Numbered from the stretch's first letter, positions 1 through 11,209 are shown. The stretch: DNA of 60,726 nt from Bacteroidales bacterium (GCA_017548545.1 JAFYZW010000023.1:1-60726), one strand, 5' to 3'. The notes: generated by a model from the sequence alone, not told the origin. Numbers and translations are program-made.

Positions 1-2242
1 CACCGATACCGATGGTGTGGGGCAGCTGCAGGTTGGAGAGCATGTCGTTGTTATATTTCCAATAGTAGTCGAACGAAGCGTTCAGACGGCTGTTGAGCAG
101 GCCGAGATCGACACCAAGGTTCGTGGTTTCGATGGTCTCCCATGTCTTGTCCTTCGAGGCGAGCTGGCTCTGGTAGTAGCTCTTCTCGGTGATGTAGGTG
201 GTCGATTGCGAGATGGTGGGGATGTAGTCGTACAGACCAAGCACGGCACCGTTGCCAAGCTGACCCCACGAGGCACGCAGCTTCAGGTTGCTCACCCAAT
301 CGAGCTTGAACCAGGGCTCCTGGTTAACACGCCATGCTGCCGATACCGAGGGGAAGGCCTTCCAGCGCTTCTCGGGAGCCAGACGTGAGGATCCGTCGTA
401 ACGGATATTTGCCTCAAGGAGATAGCGCTCGGCGAAGTTGTAGTTGATACGGCCGAAGTACGACATCATCGACCAGGGCTGAATCAGGTCACCCAGCGTG
501 GTGTTAGAGGCCTCGGAGGCATCGTAATAGTTGAACGAATAGAAATCGTTGGAGTTCATGTTGCGTGCCGTGGCATCGAACTGGTCCTTGCGGTAGTTCT
601 CGTAGCTCGTACCGGCAAGCACCTGGACATTGTGCTGACCGAAGTCAGCCACATAGTTGACAGTAGCCTCGAACTGATCGTGGTAGTCGTTGTTCTTCTG
701 GCGATAGAGCGAGTTGGGGTTGTTGGTCTGCTGACGGATGGTGGTGCCGTTCATCGCATACCATGCCAGCCAGTGGCGCTCGGAACGCTGTGTGTAGTAG
801 CCAGCACGGCGACTGGCGCTGAGTTTCACGCTGAGACCTTTTACAAAGTTCTTGATGGTGAGCTCACCCTTGCCGAGGAAGGCCTCGTAAAGAGACTCGT
901 TGGTACCGCCGTTCTTAAGGATGTCGATAGGGTTGACCTGCAGGTCGCCGCTGTAGGGCTGTGCGTCGTAGTTGGGAGTCTCTTCAGGCTGCCACAACAA
1001 CTGACGGGCACGTGCACCATACATAGTATTCAGAATGCTGCCTGCGCCATTGGAGGGAGCGTTGTTCTTCTTCGACTGGTACTGCACGTTGATGCCCAGG
1101 CTGAGATACTTGTTGAGCTCGGCATGCAACTTGGCATGGAGGTTCACTCGGGTATTGTTGTTCTTGGCATACTTCAACATACCGTCCTTGAAGTAGTAGT
1201 TACCGCTGATGAGGTAGTTGATGTTCTTCGAGCCGCCGCTCACCGAGATGGAGTGATTGGTCTGTCCGGCCCAGTCCTTCGTACCTTCATCCACCCAGTT
1301 GGTGGCAGTGAACTGCTCCCAACGGCCATTGTTGTTGTTGGGGTAGTAGTTGAAGTTGGGATTGGCCACCCAGGTGGTCTTCTCCTTATTCCATTCGTAC
1401 GAACCGCCTGCATTATATCGGCCAATGTTGATCCACTGCTGCTCTTCCCATGCCGGCAGACGCTCAGGCATGTTGCCAGGCATATTGACGGCATAATAGC
1501 CGTTGTAGGAGATCTTCGGACGTCCTTCGCTGCCGCTCTTGGTAGTGACGAGCACTACGCCCGAGGCAGCACGTGCACCATAGATGGCACAGGCCGAGGC
1601 ATCCTTCAGCACCGAGATGCTCTCGATGTCGTCGGCATTGAGCAGGGAAATGTCTCCCTCGATGCCATCGATCAGCACCAGGGCAGAAGTGGCATTCACC
1701 GACGAGAAACCGCGGATACGCATGCCGCTGGTCTCGCTGCCTGGTTCACCGCTCGAACGGAGCACAGCCACACCAGGCATTTCTCCCTGCATGGCGCTGA
1801 GCACGTCGCTCGCCGGCTTGGCTGCCAGCTTGTCTCCATCGACGGCACTCACGGCACCCGACAGGTTCACCTTCTTCTGAACACCGTAGCCAACGACCAC
1901 GACCTCGTTCAAGGTCTTATCATCTTCCTCGAGAAGTACCGAGGAACCAACTCTCGTGGCCAGGATCTCCTGGGTAGCATAGCCAACATACGAGAAGACG
2001 AGCGTTGCACCCGACCGTACATTCTGGATTGAGAAGTTGCCGTCGAGGTCGGTAACCGCACCATTCGTCGTGCCCTTCTCCAACACACTGACTCCAATCA
2101 AAGGTTCGCGCGTATTGGCATCAAGCACGGTTCCTTTGACGGTCCGGGAACTTTGGGCGAACAGGCCCACATCCACGAGGAAAAGCATACAACCGATAAT
2201 CATCAGTCGCAGGAATTCCAATGATAATGTTTTTTGTTTCAT
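1..2242 (-). CDS. SusC/RagA-family TonB-dependent receptor (3' end off window)
   Basis: Outer-membrane TonB-dependent transporter of the SusC/RagA type, expected to import glycans or peptides with a SusD-like lipoprotein that would lie beyond base 1. Translating the minus strand from ATG 2242 gives an uninterrupted frame to the window edge. It has a signal peptide ending near GLFAQ, a carboxypeptidase-regulatory-like domain (VKGTVLDANTREPLIGVSV, then LDGNFSI and YVGYAT), the SusC hallmark LNEVVVVGYGVQKK, and a plug domain with RIRGFSSVNATSALVLIDG. A long beta-barrel follows with aromatic-rich strands. The frame shows no stop, so only the C-terminus is missing. It is divergent from the membrane-spanning regulator at 2475, the usual arrangement for a polysaccharide or peptide utilisation locus. 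Family assignment is secure; the substrate is unknown. Confidence 0.95.
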   Translation of the reverse strand, partial: MKQKTLSLEFLRLMIIGCMLFLVDVGLFAQSSRTVKGTVLDANTREPLIGVSVLEKGTTNGAVTDLDGNFSIQNVRSGATLVFSYVGYATQEILATRVGSSVLLEEDDKTLNEVVVVGYGVQKKVNLSGAVSAVDGDKLAAKPASDVLSAMQGEMPGVAVLRSSGEPGSETSGMRIRGFSSVNATSALVLIDGIEGDISLLNADDIESISVLKDASACAIYGARAASGVVLVTTKSGSEGRPKISYNGYYAVNMPGNMPERLPAWEEQQWINIGRYNAGGSYEWNKEKTTWVANPNFNYYPNNNNGRWEQFTATNWVDEGTKDWAGQTNHSISVSGGSKNINYLISGNYYFKDGMLKYAKNNNTRVNLHAKLHAELNKYLSLGINVQYQSKKNNAPSNGAGSILNTMYGARARQLLWQPEETPNYDAQPYSGDLQVNPIDILKNGGTNESLYEAFLGKGELTIKNFVKGLSVKLSASRRAGYYTQRSERHWLAWYAMNGTTIRQQTNNPNSLYRQKNNDYHDQFEATVNYVADFGQHNVQVLAGTSYENYRKDQFDATARNMNSNDFYSFNYYDASEASNTTLGDLIQPWSMMSYFGRINYNFAERYLLEANIRYDGSSRLAPEKRWKAFPSVSAAWRVNQEPWFKLDWVSNLKLRASWGQLGNGAVLGLYDYIPTISQSTTYITEKSYYQSQLASKDKTWETIETTNLGVDLGLLNSRLNASFDYYWKYNNDMLSNLQLPHTIGIG

Positions 2243-2280
2243 AAAGTAAAAAATTAGTTGAAAAGTTGAATGTGATGGTG

Positions 2281-2288
2281 CAAAAGTA
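2281..2288 (-). promoter_or_regulatory. -7 box of the SusC-like gene
   Basis: The minus strand reads TACTTTTG, matching the Bacteroidetes -7 consensus TAnnTTTG, about 39 bases upstream of ATG 2242. A TTTG lies further upstream (2304-2307 on the minus strand), but its spacing is shorter than the usual -33 element. Confidence 0.55.
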
Positions 2289-2318
2289 GGGGATTCCATT
2301 ACACAAAGCAAGTATTTC

Positions 2319-2363
2319 ACTACATCACGATTACTATAAAGCTACACATTGACTACATCATGA
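2319..2363. promoter_or_regulatory. Candidate operator: direct repeats at 11-bp phasing
   Basis: ACTACATCACGA (2319-2330) recurs as ACTACATCATGA (2352-2363), with a weaker copy GCTACACATTGA at 2341. The starts at 2319, 2341 and 2352 fall on an 11-bp grid, about one helical turn. The repeats sit in the divergent intergenic region just upstream of the SusC-gene promoter, where the neighbouring LuxR-HTH regulator would be expected to bind. Binding itself is inference. Confidence 0.35.
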
Positions 2364-2462
2364 CTTTCTCAACAATTGCGGAACATACTGATTCTCAACG
2401 AATATTTTTACTTAAACGCAAAAAATATTTCCACAAAATTTGCATTCATAAAAAAAATGTAG

Positions 2463-2470
2463 TATCTTTG
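2463..2470 (+). promoter_or_regulatory. -7 box of the regulator gene, very close to its ATG
   Basis: TATCTTTG is a perfect TAnnTTTG match. The start codon follows after only four bases (ATG 2475), so transcription would begin at or next to the start codon. Confidence 0.6.
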
Positions 2471-2474
2471 CGGC

Positions 2475-5363
2475 ATGAAACCAAATATTAAGATCTTATT
2501 CCTGCTGGTGTGCCTGTCATGGGCGACCCTTACTGTACGATCCGAGAATTACTGGCAACGTGTGGTGGTGAACTACACGAGGCAGCAATACCATTCGGGG
2601 AACCAGAACTGGCAGGCCGCCCAAAGCAAGGAGGGTTGGATGTACTTCGCCAACAATAAGGGGTTGCTGGAGTTCGACGGCAACACTTGGCAGACCTATC
2701 CTTTGCCAGGCAATGTAAAGGTGCGATCGGTCCGCGTCTGTGGCGACACCATCTACGTGGGTGCATTGGGACAATTCGGGCTATTTAAGCGCAATCCCAA
2801 AGGTGAACTCATCTACCATAGGTTGTCGGAAAGTGCCGATAGAGCCGGGCAACTCAACATCTGGAATATCCACCAGATTGGAAATGACATCTACTACCAA
2901 AGCGACAACGCACTTTACATCAACAATAGCGAAACAAAAATTGACAGTCCACGGGGCATCAGCTACTCGACCGTAGTCTATAACAGGCTCTATGCCGTCG
3001 GCTCGCAGGGTGTCTTCATACTCGTGGGCAATGAGTTCCAACAACTTCAAGGCATCGATATCAGCCAAACCTCGCGCATTGTCAGCATCCTTCCCTTCGC
3101 ACAAGGACAGCTGCTGCTTGTAAGCAGTGACCGCGGACTCTTCCTCTATGCCGACAACCATATCGAACCGCTACATACTGCGGCCGACGGCCTGATAGCC
3201 CGAGGAGGGCTCTCGTCGGCCGCCTGCTCGGGCGAGACACTGGCCCTCGGCACAATGCAGGACGGACTGATCCTGTTGGACCTAAACGCCAACACGGCTG
3301 AGCGAATGTCGATTACCCATGGACTACAGAACAAGACGGTGCTCGCAACGACTTTCGACCGCGACCAAAACCTCTGGCTCGGCCTCGACAATGGCATCGA
3401 TTGCATCCCCTTACGATCACCCCTGCGATTCCTCAACAGCAGGCACTCCCCCATCGGCAGCGGCAATTGCAGCGTTGAGTACAACGGAAAACTATACCTC
3501 GGCACCAATCAGGGACTCTACGTAATGTCGGGCAACGACATAAGGTATATTGAGGGAACCGATGGTCAGGTGCTCTGTCTCGACACCATTGGCGGACGAC
3601 TTTTCTGTGGCGGGCGACAGTTCTTCCTCTCTTTCGACCACGACCGCATCATGCGCTACAGGAACCGCGGCGTATGGGGTGTGCGAGCCATCGGTCATCG
3701 CAACGATGTGCTGCTGACAGCTTCCTACTGGGGCCTACGTCTGATGCGCCGACAGGGACGCGACTGGGTGATGGCCGAAGAAGTGAAGGGCACCGACATC
3801 TCGGCCAAAACCTTTTACGTGGAAGAAGGTCTCGATGCCGTATGGGCAGCCAACAAGGAGAAAGGCCTCTTCCGCCTCACCCTCTCCGACGACCTGACGG
3901 AAGTGAAGAGCCAGAAGTGCTATAATTCCGAGCTGTTGCCCAAGGGTGACAACGTCTGCATCGCACGCATCGACGGGGAAATGGTCGTAGCTTCGCGTCA
4001 AGGATTGCTGCGCTACGATGCTGCCCACGACAGTCTGGTGCAGTTCACAGCCCTCGAGGACCGGCTCGAAGGACATGTGGCCTACACCTTCCTCTTGCAG
4101 CATGCCAATGGCGACATCTGGTATGCTGCCGATGGCACACTCCATCTGGTCAGGGGGAAACGCAACGACGGCTACCTGAACGACTGGCTCATGGAGGACT
4201 TCGAGAGTGTCTGCCTATGGAACGACCAGGCCATCATCGGAACCGAAGAGGGCTTTGCCTTGCTTAACTTGCAACTCCCTTTCGCTTCCCCCGGACGCGA
4301 CCAACGGGAGCAACCCCTCAAACCCTTCGAACCTCTCGAACCTCTCAACCCTTTCATTAGAAAAGTCTATATCGGCAACAACGCCGACACGCTCTATTAC
4401 GGCAACAAGCGCCCCGTCATCCTCCGATGGCGCGACAACTCGGTGCGCATCGAATACAGTGTATGCAATTATGATCCTGCCCAATCGGTGCTCTTCAGCT
4501 ATTGGTTGGAAAAGAAGCGGACAGGCTTGTCGTACGCTGGCATGGGAGCAGCCGACAGCGATTGGAGCCCCTATTCCCGTCGTAACATCAAAGAATACAC
4601 CAACCTGTCGGAAGGCTCATATACATTCCATCTGCGCGTCATCTCATCCTATAGCGAAAATCCCGTTGAAACCTCGTTCGACTTCACAATCCTGCCGCCT
4701 TGGTACCGCTCATGGTGGGCTTACCTGCTTTATGTGCTCCTGTTTGCAGCCATCTGCTATGAATTCTATCATCGCATGAAGAAAAAACGCCAGCGGTTAT
4801 TGGCGCAGAAGGACGAGCAGATTCACGAACGCGAAGAGCAGATCCACGAACAGGAAGAGCAGATATTGGAACAGGAGGAAAAGATTGCTATTCTCCGCGA
4901 AGAAAAACTGGAGATCGAACTGCGCTCCAAGCAGGACGAACTGGTACGTTCACGGATGAACATCGTGCGCAAGAACGAGATGCTGCAGGAGATCAAGAAG
5001 ACGGCCGTCAGTCTGAACAAATCGCTCAGCGAAGAGAACCTGCCAGCCTCCAAACGACGCATTGTCCGCCTGATTGGGCAGATTGATACCAACATCAGCC
5101 ACGACGACGACCTCGATGCATTCCACGACTCGTTCGATGCCGTGCACCACAAATTCCTGCAGACATTGAGCAAACGTTATCCCGAACTCTCGCACAAGGA
5201 GATGATGCTGTGTGCCTACATCCGTATGGGACTGCAGTCAAAAGAAATAGCCCCGCTGCAGAATATATCTACGCGAGGCATTGAAATCAGTCGCTACCGC
5301 ATCCGACAAAAACTCGGGTTGGACAAGAATGCTAGTCTCACCGAATTCCTTCAGCATCTATAA
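2475..5363 (+). CDS. Membrane-spanning regulator: beta-propeller, Y_Y_Y, TM, coiled coil, LuxR-type HTH
   Basis: Predicted one-component transmembrane transcription regulator of 962 aa that senses a periplasmic ligand and binds DNA in the cytoplasm. A signal-anchor lies at residues 1-23. Two-component-regulator propeller-like repeats run to about residue 600, and a Y_Y_Y (triple Tyr) domain sits near 640-755. One TM segment follows (WWAYLLYVLLFAAICYEFYH, about 756-775), then a heptad coiled coil with tandem EQIHEQEEQILEQEEK-like repeats, and a C-terminal LuxR/GerE-like HTH. There is no HisKA, HATPase or receiver domain, so it is not a hybrid histidine kinase. It is divergent from the SusC-like receptor and is probably its regulator. 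A repetitive Pro-rich stretch (PFEPLEPLNPF) around residue 620 is encoded by a 9-bp tandem repeat and looks like an in-frame insertion. Confidence 0.9.
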   Translation: MKPNIKILFLLVCLSWATLTVRSENYWQRVVVNYTRQQYHSGNQNWQAAQSKEGWMYFANNKGLLEFDGNTWQTYPLPGNVKVRSVRVCGDTIYVGALGQFGLFKRNPKGELIYHRLSESADRAGQLNIWNIHQIGNDIYYQSDNALYINNSETKIDSPRGISYSTVVYNRLYAVGSQGVFILVGNEFQQLQGIDISQTSRIVSILPFAQGQLLLVSSDRGLFLYADNHIEPLHTAADGLIARGGLSSAACSGETLALGTMQDGLILLDLNANTAERMSITHGLQNKTVLATTFDRDQNLWLGLDNGIDCIPLRSPLRFLNSRHSPIGSGNCSVEYNGKLYLGTNQGLYVMSGNDIRYIEGTDGQVLCLDTIGGRLFCGGRQFFLSFDHDRIMRYRNRGVWGVRAIGHRNDVLLTASYWGLRLMRRQGRDWVMAEEVKGTDISAKTFYVEEGLDAVWAANKEKGLFRLTLSDDLTEVKSQKCYNSELLPKGDNVCIARIDGEMVVASRQGLLRYDAAHDSLVQFTALEDRLEGHVAYTFLLQHANGDIWYAADGTLHLVRGKRNDGYLNDWLMEDFESVCLWNDQAIIGTEEGFALLNLQLPFASPGRDQREQPLKPFEPLEPLNPFIRKVYIGNNADTLYYGNKRPVILRWRDNSVRIEYSVCNYDPAQSVLFSYWLEKKRTGLSYAGMGAADSDWSPYSRRNIKEYTNLSEGSYTFHLRVISSYSENPVETSFDFTILPPWYRSWWAYLLYVLLFAAICYEFYHRMKKKRQRLLAQKDEQIHEREEQIHEQEEQILEQEEKIAILREEKLEIELRSKQDELVRSRMNIVRKNEMLQEIKKTAVSLNKSLSEENLPASKRRIVRLIGQIDTNISHDDDLDAFHDSFDAVHHKFLQTLSKRYPELSHKEMMLCAYIRMGLQSKEIAPLQNISTRGIEISRYRIRQKLGLDKNASLTEFLQHL

Positions 5364-5375
5364 TGCCTTCGCACA

Positions 5376-5415
5376 CCCGAAATGCAACCTTTTGGTTGTC
5401 TTTCGGGTCTTTTTT
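5376..5415 (+). terminator. Rho-independent terminator after the regulator
   Basis: CCCGAAA (5376-5382) pairs with TTTCGGG (5401-5407). An inner stem GCAACC/GGTTGT closes over a TTTT loop, and the whole is followed by TCTTTTTT. Confidence 0.85.
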
Positions 5416-5423
5416 GCCCCAAA

Positions 5424-5451
5424 ATTGTTAATTGTTAATTGTTAATTGTCA
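5424..5451. repeat. 7-bp tandem repeat (4 copies)
   Basis: Three copies of ATTGTTA followed by ATTGTCA fill the gap between the terminator and the helicase promoter. This is one of several short low-copy tandem repeats at gene junctions in this window. Confidence 0.8.
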
Positions 5452-5481
5452 ATTCCTATACCATTATATATAAATAATGTG

Positions 5482-5489
5482 TATCTTTG
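5482..5489 (+). promoter_or_regulatory. -7 box of the helicase gene
   Basis: TATCTTTG is followed by four bases and ATG 5494, the same geometry as at 2463-2475. It decides the start: the earlier in-frame ATG at 5446 lies upstream of the promoter. Confidence 0.6.
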
Positions 5490-5493
5490 CGCC

Positions 5494-6855
<1,362 letters not shown>

Positions 6856-8614
6856 CGGCTCAATACTCACCATCCGCCTGCATGGCGACGAATGGTGCCA
6901 CTGGACAACCGACCTCGACGGCAACCTGCTCGTCACCGACGACCAGGGTTTCTACCACATCGCCAATGCTGTCGAGATGGCGGCTTGGGAAACCGAAAAA
7001 GCCCAGCTGCTGCAACGTCGTGCCGAGGTCAATGCTGCTCGTCACGAACGCCTGTTGAGCAATCGTCGTGCCCATGCCAAGCGATCCAAACTTTCCGACG
7101 GCACGGATAACGACAGCATCGCCGGCGACAGCATTGCCTGCGACTCGATCGTCGTCTATGATCCCGACTCGCTGGTATGCGACAGCACGCTCGCCCCTCA
7201 CTTCGGCTTCCCGACAAGGGGCAAGATACGTGGCCTCGTCGTGCTGGTAGAATTCCAGGACGTGAAGTTCACCATCGATGACCCATATCAGTCCTACGTC
7301 GATATGTTGACCAAGGACGGCTACGACCGCGCACGTTACGAAGGTAGCAAGTACAAGCACATCGGTTCGGCCCACGACTACTTCTACCAGAACTCATGCG
7401 AACAGTTCGACCCGCAGTTCGACGTCTTCGGTCCCATCTTGCTCAAGGACAGCGTGAAGCACTATGGTCGCAGCAATGACCGATTGGCATGGGAAATGAT
7501 CAAGGAGGCGTGCGATTACCTCGATGACAGCCTTAACATCGATTTCAATGTCTATGACAACGACGGCGATGGCGTCATCGACTTTGTCTTTGCCTTCTAT
7601 GCTGGAACAGGAGAGAATGCCACCGGCAAAACGAACGATATCTGGCCCCATGCCTGGGATGTGATGTCGGCTTCGGGCGGCAAACAGTTCCTCTACGACG
7701 AGAAGCTGCTGCGCGATTATGCCTGCTCGAATGAACTTTGGGGCGACGTGATGGACGGCGTAGGCACATTCTGCCATGAGTTCACGCACGTGCTGGGTCT
7801 GCCCGACCTCTACAATACCTCCACTAGCGGTCCCCCCACTTGCACACCCTGCGGATATGACTTGCTCGACGAGGGTTGCTACAACTTGAACAGCTACGTG
7901 CCTGCGGGCATGAGTTCCTACGAGCGCTACGAACTGGGGTGGCTCACCCCGATTGTTCTGTCGGAACAGAAGACCGACACGCTGATAAACCTCGCCAGCA
8001 GCAACCAGGCGTTCATCGTGCCCGTCACCGATAGCATCGACGACCCGCGTGAGGGCGAATACTACCTCTTCGAGAACCGTCAGCCGGAAGGCTGGGACAA
8101 GCATCTGCCGGGACACGGCATGCTCGTCTGGCACATCGACTACTATTGGATGCTCTGGGTCTCCAACTCACCCAACAACTGGCCCAACCACCAATGTATT
8201 GACCTTGTGGAGGCTGATGGCAAGAAGAAAGGAACGGACGGAAAGTATCGTCAAGACGATAGCACACCCTTCCCGGGTTCGAAAGGCATCACGGATTTCA
8301 CCGACGATACCACACCGGCATTCTCAGGATGGACCCAACCCGGCAAAAACATAGCGACGCTAAACAACAGGCTCGAAAAACCAATTTCGAGCATCCAGCA
8401 ACTTGAATATGTCGATGAGACGGGCGCTCAATTGGGTCCCGACATCATCACTTTCGATTTCCGCACCGCTCCTCCTGCCGACATCCAAGCTATCACGGTG
8501 GACGAAAGACAAACCACGCTACCGAACAACAAGATTTATGTAGAAGGCCAACTGATGATCCGCACCGAGCATGGCACGTTCGACATGATGGGACGACGGA
8601 GATAAAACACCGAA

Positions 8615-8648
8615 AGCGAGCATGACGCAGGTCACGCTCGCTATTTTT
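8615..8648. terminator. Terminator hairpin between convergent genes
   Basis: AGCGAGC (8615-8621) pairs with GCTCGCT (8636-8642). The stem extends as TGAC/GTCA around loop GCAG, with one mismatch, and is followed by ATTTTTAT on the plus strand. It lies between the M6 protease and the convergent PspC gene and could serve both. Confidence 0.8.
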
Positions 8649-8665
8649 ATCAGTAATTAGAAGGA

Positions 8666-8860
8666 TTATGTAAGCTTCTCAGGCATGATGAGGGCGATGC
8701 AGACGTAGCTTACGATACCGGGGATGAAGCCCGTGAGGACTGTCCCTCCAAGGATTATCACGCGGATCAATGTGGGATCCACATCGAAGTACTCGGCGAG
8801 TCCGCCACAAACACCTAACACTTTCTTGTCGGTGGTCGATCTTGTCAATTTCTTTGCCAT
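8666..8860 (-). CDS. PspC-domain small membrane protein
   Basis: A 64-aa protein made almost entirely of a PspC domain: KKVLGVCGGLAEYFDVDPT followed by a hydrophobic segment (IRVIILGGTVLTGFIPGIVS). PspC-domain proteins sit in the inner membrane and are associated with envelope-stress responses; short stand-alone versions are common in Bacteroidetes. It has its own promoter (TATCTTTG at 8896-8903, minus strand) with a leader of roughly 30 bases. A perfect 16-bp palindrome lies just upstream of that promoter. Its role here is inferred from the family only. Confidence 0.9.
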   Translation of the reverse strand: MAKKLTRSTTDKKVLGVCGGLAEYFDVDPTLIRVIILGGTVLTGFIPGIVSYVCIALIMPEKLT

Positions 8861-8895
8861 AGTAGTATAGTTTTAGTGGTTTATTTTTTCTGGTG

Positions 8896-8903
8896 CAAAG
8901 ATA
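8896..8903 (-). promoter_or_regulatory. -7 box of the PspC gene
   Basis: The minus strand reads TATCTTTG, 36 bases upstream of ATG 8860. Confidence 0.65.
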
Positions 8904-8930
8904 ATGCCTTTATTCCATACCTAGTATCAT

Positions 8931-8946
8931 TTGACAACGTTGTCAA
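8931..8946. promoter_or_regulatory. Perfect 16-bp palindrome upstream of the PspC promoter
   Basis: TTGACAACGTTGTCAA is a perfect inverted repeat 27 bases upstream of the PspC -7 box, between that gene and the 3' end of the receptor gene. An adjacent imperfect repeat CAAGG/CCTTG follows at 8945-8960. A dimeric repressor or activator site is plausible, but part of a terminator for the receptor gene is not excluded. Confidence 0.4.
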
Positions 8947-8984
8947 GGATTTTCCCTTGATTTCTTGCATTATCCTGACAAATA

Positions 8985-11114
8985 TCACTCGCGATGCAGA
9001 TGGATGTCGAGGGGAACGTTCACCTTGATACAGATGTTTCGACCCATGCCCGATACACCCGTTCGGCCTGTTGCGGCATTCACGTCGGCATATTTCAGAC
9101 GACTCATATGAGACTGATAGACCTTGTCGAGCAGGTTCTGGCAAGAAAGTGTCAGCTCAATACAGTTGTGTCCTTTCAAGTGCAGATCCACACCTGCCGA
9201 CACACTGAGCAAGGCATAGTCGGGAGTGGCTGTCTCGGTGTCATCGACACCATAGAAATGGTCCTGCCGGAAATTGTATTCCATGCCGAATGCGAGATAG
9301 GAACGACGGAAATGATTTCTTCCGAAATCCTTGAAATTGTACCGCAGATCCATATTCCAACGTGGAGCAGGAATCATGGGCAGATAGCGGCCCTCGTCAT
9401 GACGATGCAACTGTCGAGCCTCGACCAAACTCAACGAGTTCTCAAAGTGGAACGCATTGACGGGATGCAGGTCGATGCTTATTTCTCCACCCACAAGGCG
9501 AGCATCGCCTTGCTGGTATCGATAAGTCTGATAGCCATCGGTCAACACGCCAGCAAGCTTCGAGAGGAAAATATAATTATCGATAGTATTGACAAAGAGT
9601 GCTGCCTGCAGGCCTACCCAATGCGTGGTGTAATCCATGCCAAAGTCAAACTGCTGGCTGACCTCAGCTTTGAGCCGATCGTTGCCAAGCTCATACTGGA
9701 TGCTTCCCTCATGCACACCATTCGACGAAAGTTCGCTGACCGTTGGTGCACGGAACCCGCGTGCCCAGTTAACTCTCACATTAAGTGCCTGACTGACGTT
9801 CCATACCGCACCCAAGCTGCCTGTAATGCCTGTGAAGTCCCTATCGAGGGCCGCGAATCGCTGCTCCCCTTCTTCTTCGAGCGCTTCTGTCTCCAATGTT
9901 CGACGATCGATGCGCACACCGCCTGAAAGATGCCAATCATGCACCTGACGATTGGCAGTGACGAAGGCGCCGATGTCAAACAGATGATAGTCGGGAATCA
10001 GGAACTCCTCCCCCTCATTCACATTCTTCTGCCACATGCCGCCCACGCCCGCAGCCATCCGCCAGTCGTTGGGCAGTTGCAACTGGTACTTGAGGTCGTA
10101 GTTCACGGTGTGGAGCTTCAGGGCAAGTTCGGCCTCGTCGATGGCCTCCTCGAATTCGCGGCGAAAGTTACGCTGATAGCCCACGATGGCCTTCAGCTGA
10201 CCTGGACCCAGCTGCCACGCATTGTCGCTGACCACCTTCGAGTGGAGTACGCGCTGATAGGGCAGCTGCTTGCCGTAGCCCTTGGACGAATTCCCGTTCT
10301 CCCACTCCAGTTCGCCGGTCTCCTCGTCGCGCTCTCCCTCCACGATACCTGGTGTGAAATCGACGTGTGTAAAGCGAAGCCAGGAATGTCCCCAGCTTTT
10401 GCTGACGCCCAGCATCCCCTGGATATCCTTTTCGCCGAAACACGAGCCGGGCACATAACCATCGAGGTCGTTATGGTAGGCATGGGCGGCCTTGTCGGTG
10501 TAGTGCCAGTTCCATACCATGCCATCGACATTGCCCGTATAACCAACGACGTATTCCCACAGCCCCTGGTTCGACTGATATTCGCCGCCGACATGGAGCT
10601 GCATCACACCCTCGTCGAGCACGGGCTCGGGATGCAGCACGATAACACCGGCGATGGCATCGCTGCCATACATGAGCGAAGCAGGCCCTTTGAGAACCTC
10701 GACCGAATGCACGGCTTCGGAGGCCACTTCGAGGCCATGTTCGTCGCCCCACTGCTGTCCCTCCTGACGTATGCCCTGATCGACCACCACAACGCGGTTG
10801 TAACCCAAACCACGTATCACGGGTTTCGAGATGCCCGAACCCGTGCTGATCTGCGAGAGTCCCGGATGGCGGCTGATGGCGTCGATGAGATTGCTGCCCG
10901 TGCTGCTATGCAGTTCAGCGGGCGATACTACGGAGAACGGTGCCGAAGCGTCACGCAGACGCTGGGTGCCCGTGATTCCCGTCACTACGATTTCGTTCAG
11001 TATCGCCTCCTTCATCGGGTCGATACTGTCATTGACAAATGCACTATGCTGATGGATGTCCTGTGCCACTGCGTTCAGTGGCAACAGCAACAAAAGTAAA
11101 TATAATTGTTTCAT
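8985..11114 (-). CDS. TonB-dependent receptor, ZnuD/HmuR-like (metal or haem)
   Basis: Outer-membrane TonB-dependent receptor of 709 aa. A signal peptide (MKQLYLLLLLLPLNAVAQ) is followed by a plug domain with LNEIVVTGITGTQ, KPVIRGLGYNRVVVVDQG and VEVLKGPASLMYGSDAIAG. The 22-strand barrel includes the segment ARGFRAPTVSELSSNGVHEG, which resembles ZnuD-type zinc receptors. His-rich stretches such as DIHQHSAF near the N-terminus and RQLHRHDEGRYL in a loop support metal or haem transport. It follows, on the same strand, a His/Cys-rich small protein gene at 11210-11560 that has its own promoter, so the two are probably cotranscribed. No carboxypeptidase-like N-domain is present, unlike the SusC-type receptor at the left edge. 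Substrate identity is inference. Confidence 0.88.
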   Translation of the reverse strand: MKQLYLLLLLLPLNAVAQDIHQHSAFVNDSIDPMKEAILNEIVVTGITGTQRLRDASAPFSVVSPAELHSSTGSNLIDAISRHPGLSQISTGSGISKPVIRGLGYNRVVVVDQGIRQEGQQWGDEHGLEVASEAVHSVEVLKGPASLMYGSDAIAGVIVLHPEPVLDEGVMQLHVGGEYQSNQGLWEYVVGYTGNVDGMVWNWHYTDKAAHAYHNDLDGYVPGSCFGEKDIQGMLGVSKSWGHSWLRFTHVDFTPGIVEGERDEETGELEWENGNSSKGYGKQLPYQRVLHSKVVSDNAWQLGPGQLKAIVGYQRNFRREFEEAIDEAELALKLHTVNYDLKYQLQLPNDWRMAAGVGGMWQKNVNEGEEFLIPDYHLFDIGAFVTANRQVHDWHLSGGVRIDRRTLETEALEEEGEQRFAALDRDFTGITGSLGAVWNVSQALNVRVNWARGFRAPTVSELSSNGVHEGSIQYELGNDRLKAEVSQQFDFGMDYTTHWVGLQAALFVNTIDNYIFLSKLAGVLTDGYQTYRYQQGDARLVGGEISIDLHPVNAFHFENSLSLVEARQLHRHDEGRYLPMIPAPRWNMDLRYNFKDFGRNHFRRSYLAFGMEYNFRQDHFYGVDDTETATPDYALLSVSAGVDLHLKGHNCIELTLSCQNLLDKVYQSHMSRLKYADVNAATGRTGVSGMGRNICIKVNVPLDIHLHRE

Positions 11115-11209
11115 TCTTCTTTTCGGTTATAGTTATAAAAGTCAGATGCCACATCTCCCCTCCGACAATCATTCGTGTCAAAGGGGCAAACGGGCCTTAT
11201 TCAAAAATA

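Noticed and set aside
632..2032. Long plus-strand open frame inside the SusC-like gene
   Set aside because: It is antisense to a clear TonB-dependent receptor frame. Its hydrophobic Val/Leu-rich translation is what one expects from the complement of such genes.
5446..5493. Earlier start for the helicase at ATG 5446
   Set aside because: It lies upstream of the TATCTTTG promoter box and adds residues unlike the family's N-terminus.
9930..11099. Long plus-strand open frame opposite the ZnuD-like receptor
   Set aside because: The minus-strand frame has a signal peptide, plug and barrel motifs; the plus-strand frame has no promoter or recognisable domain.
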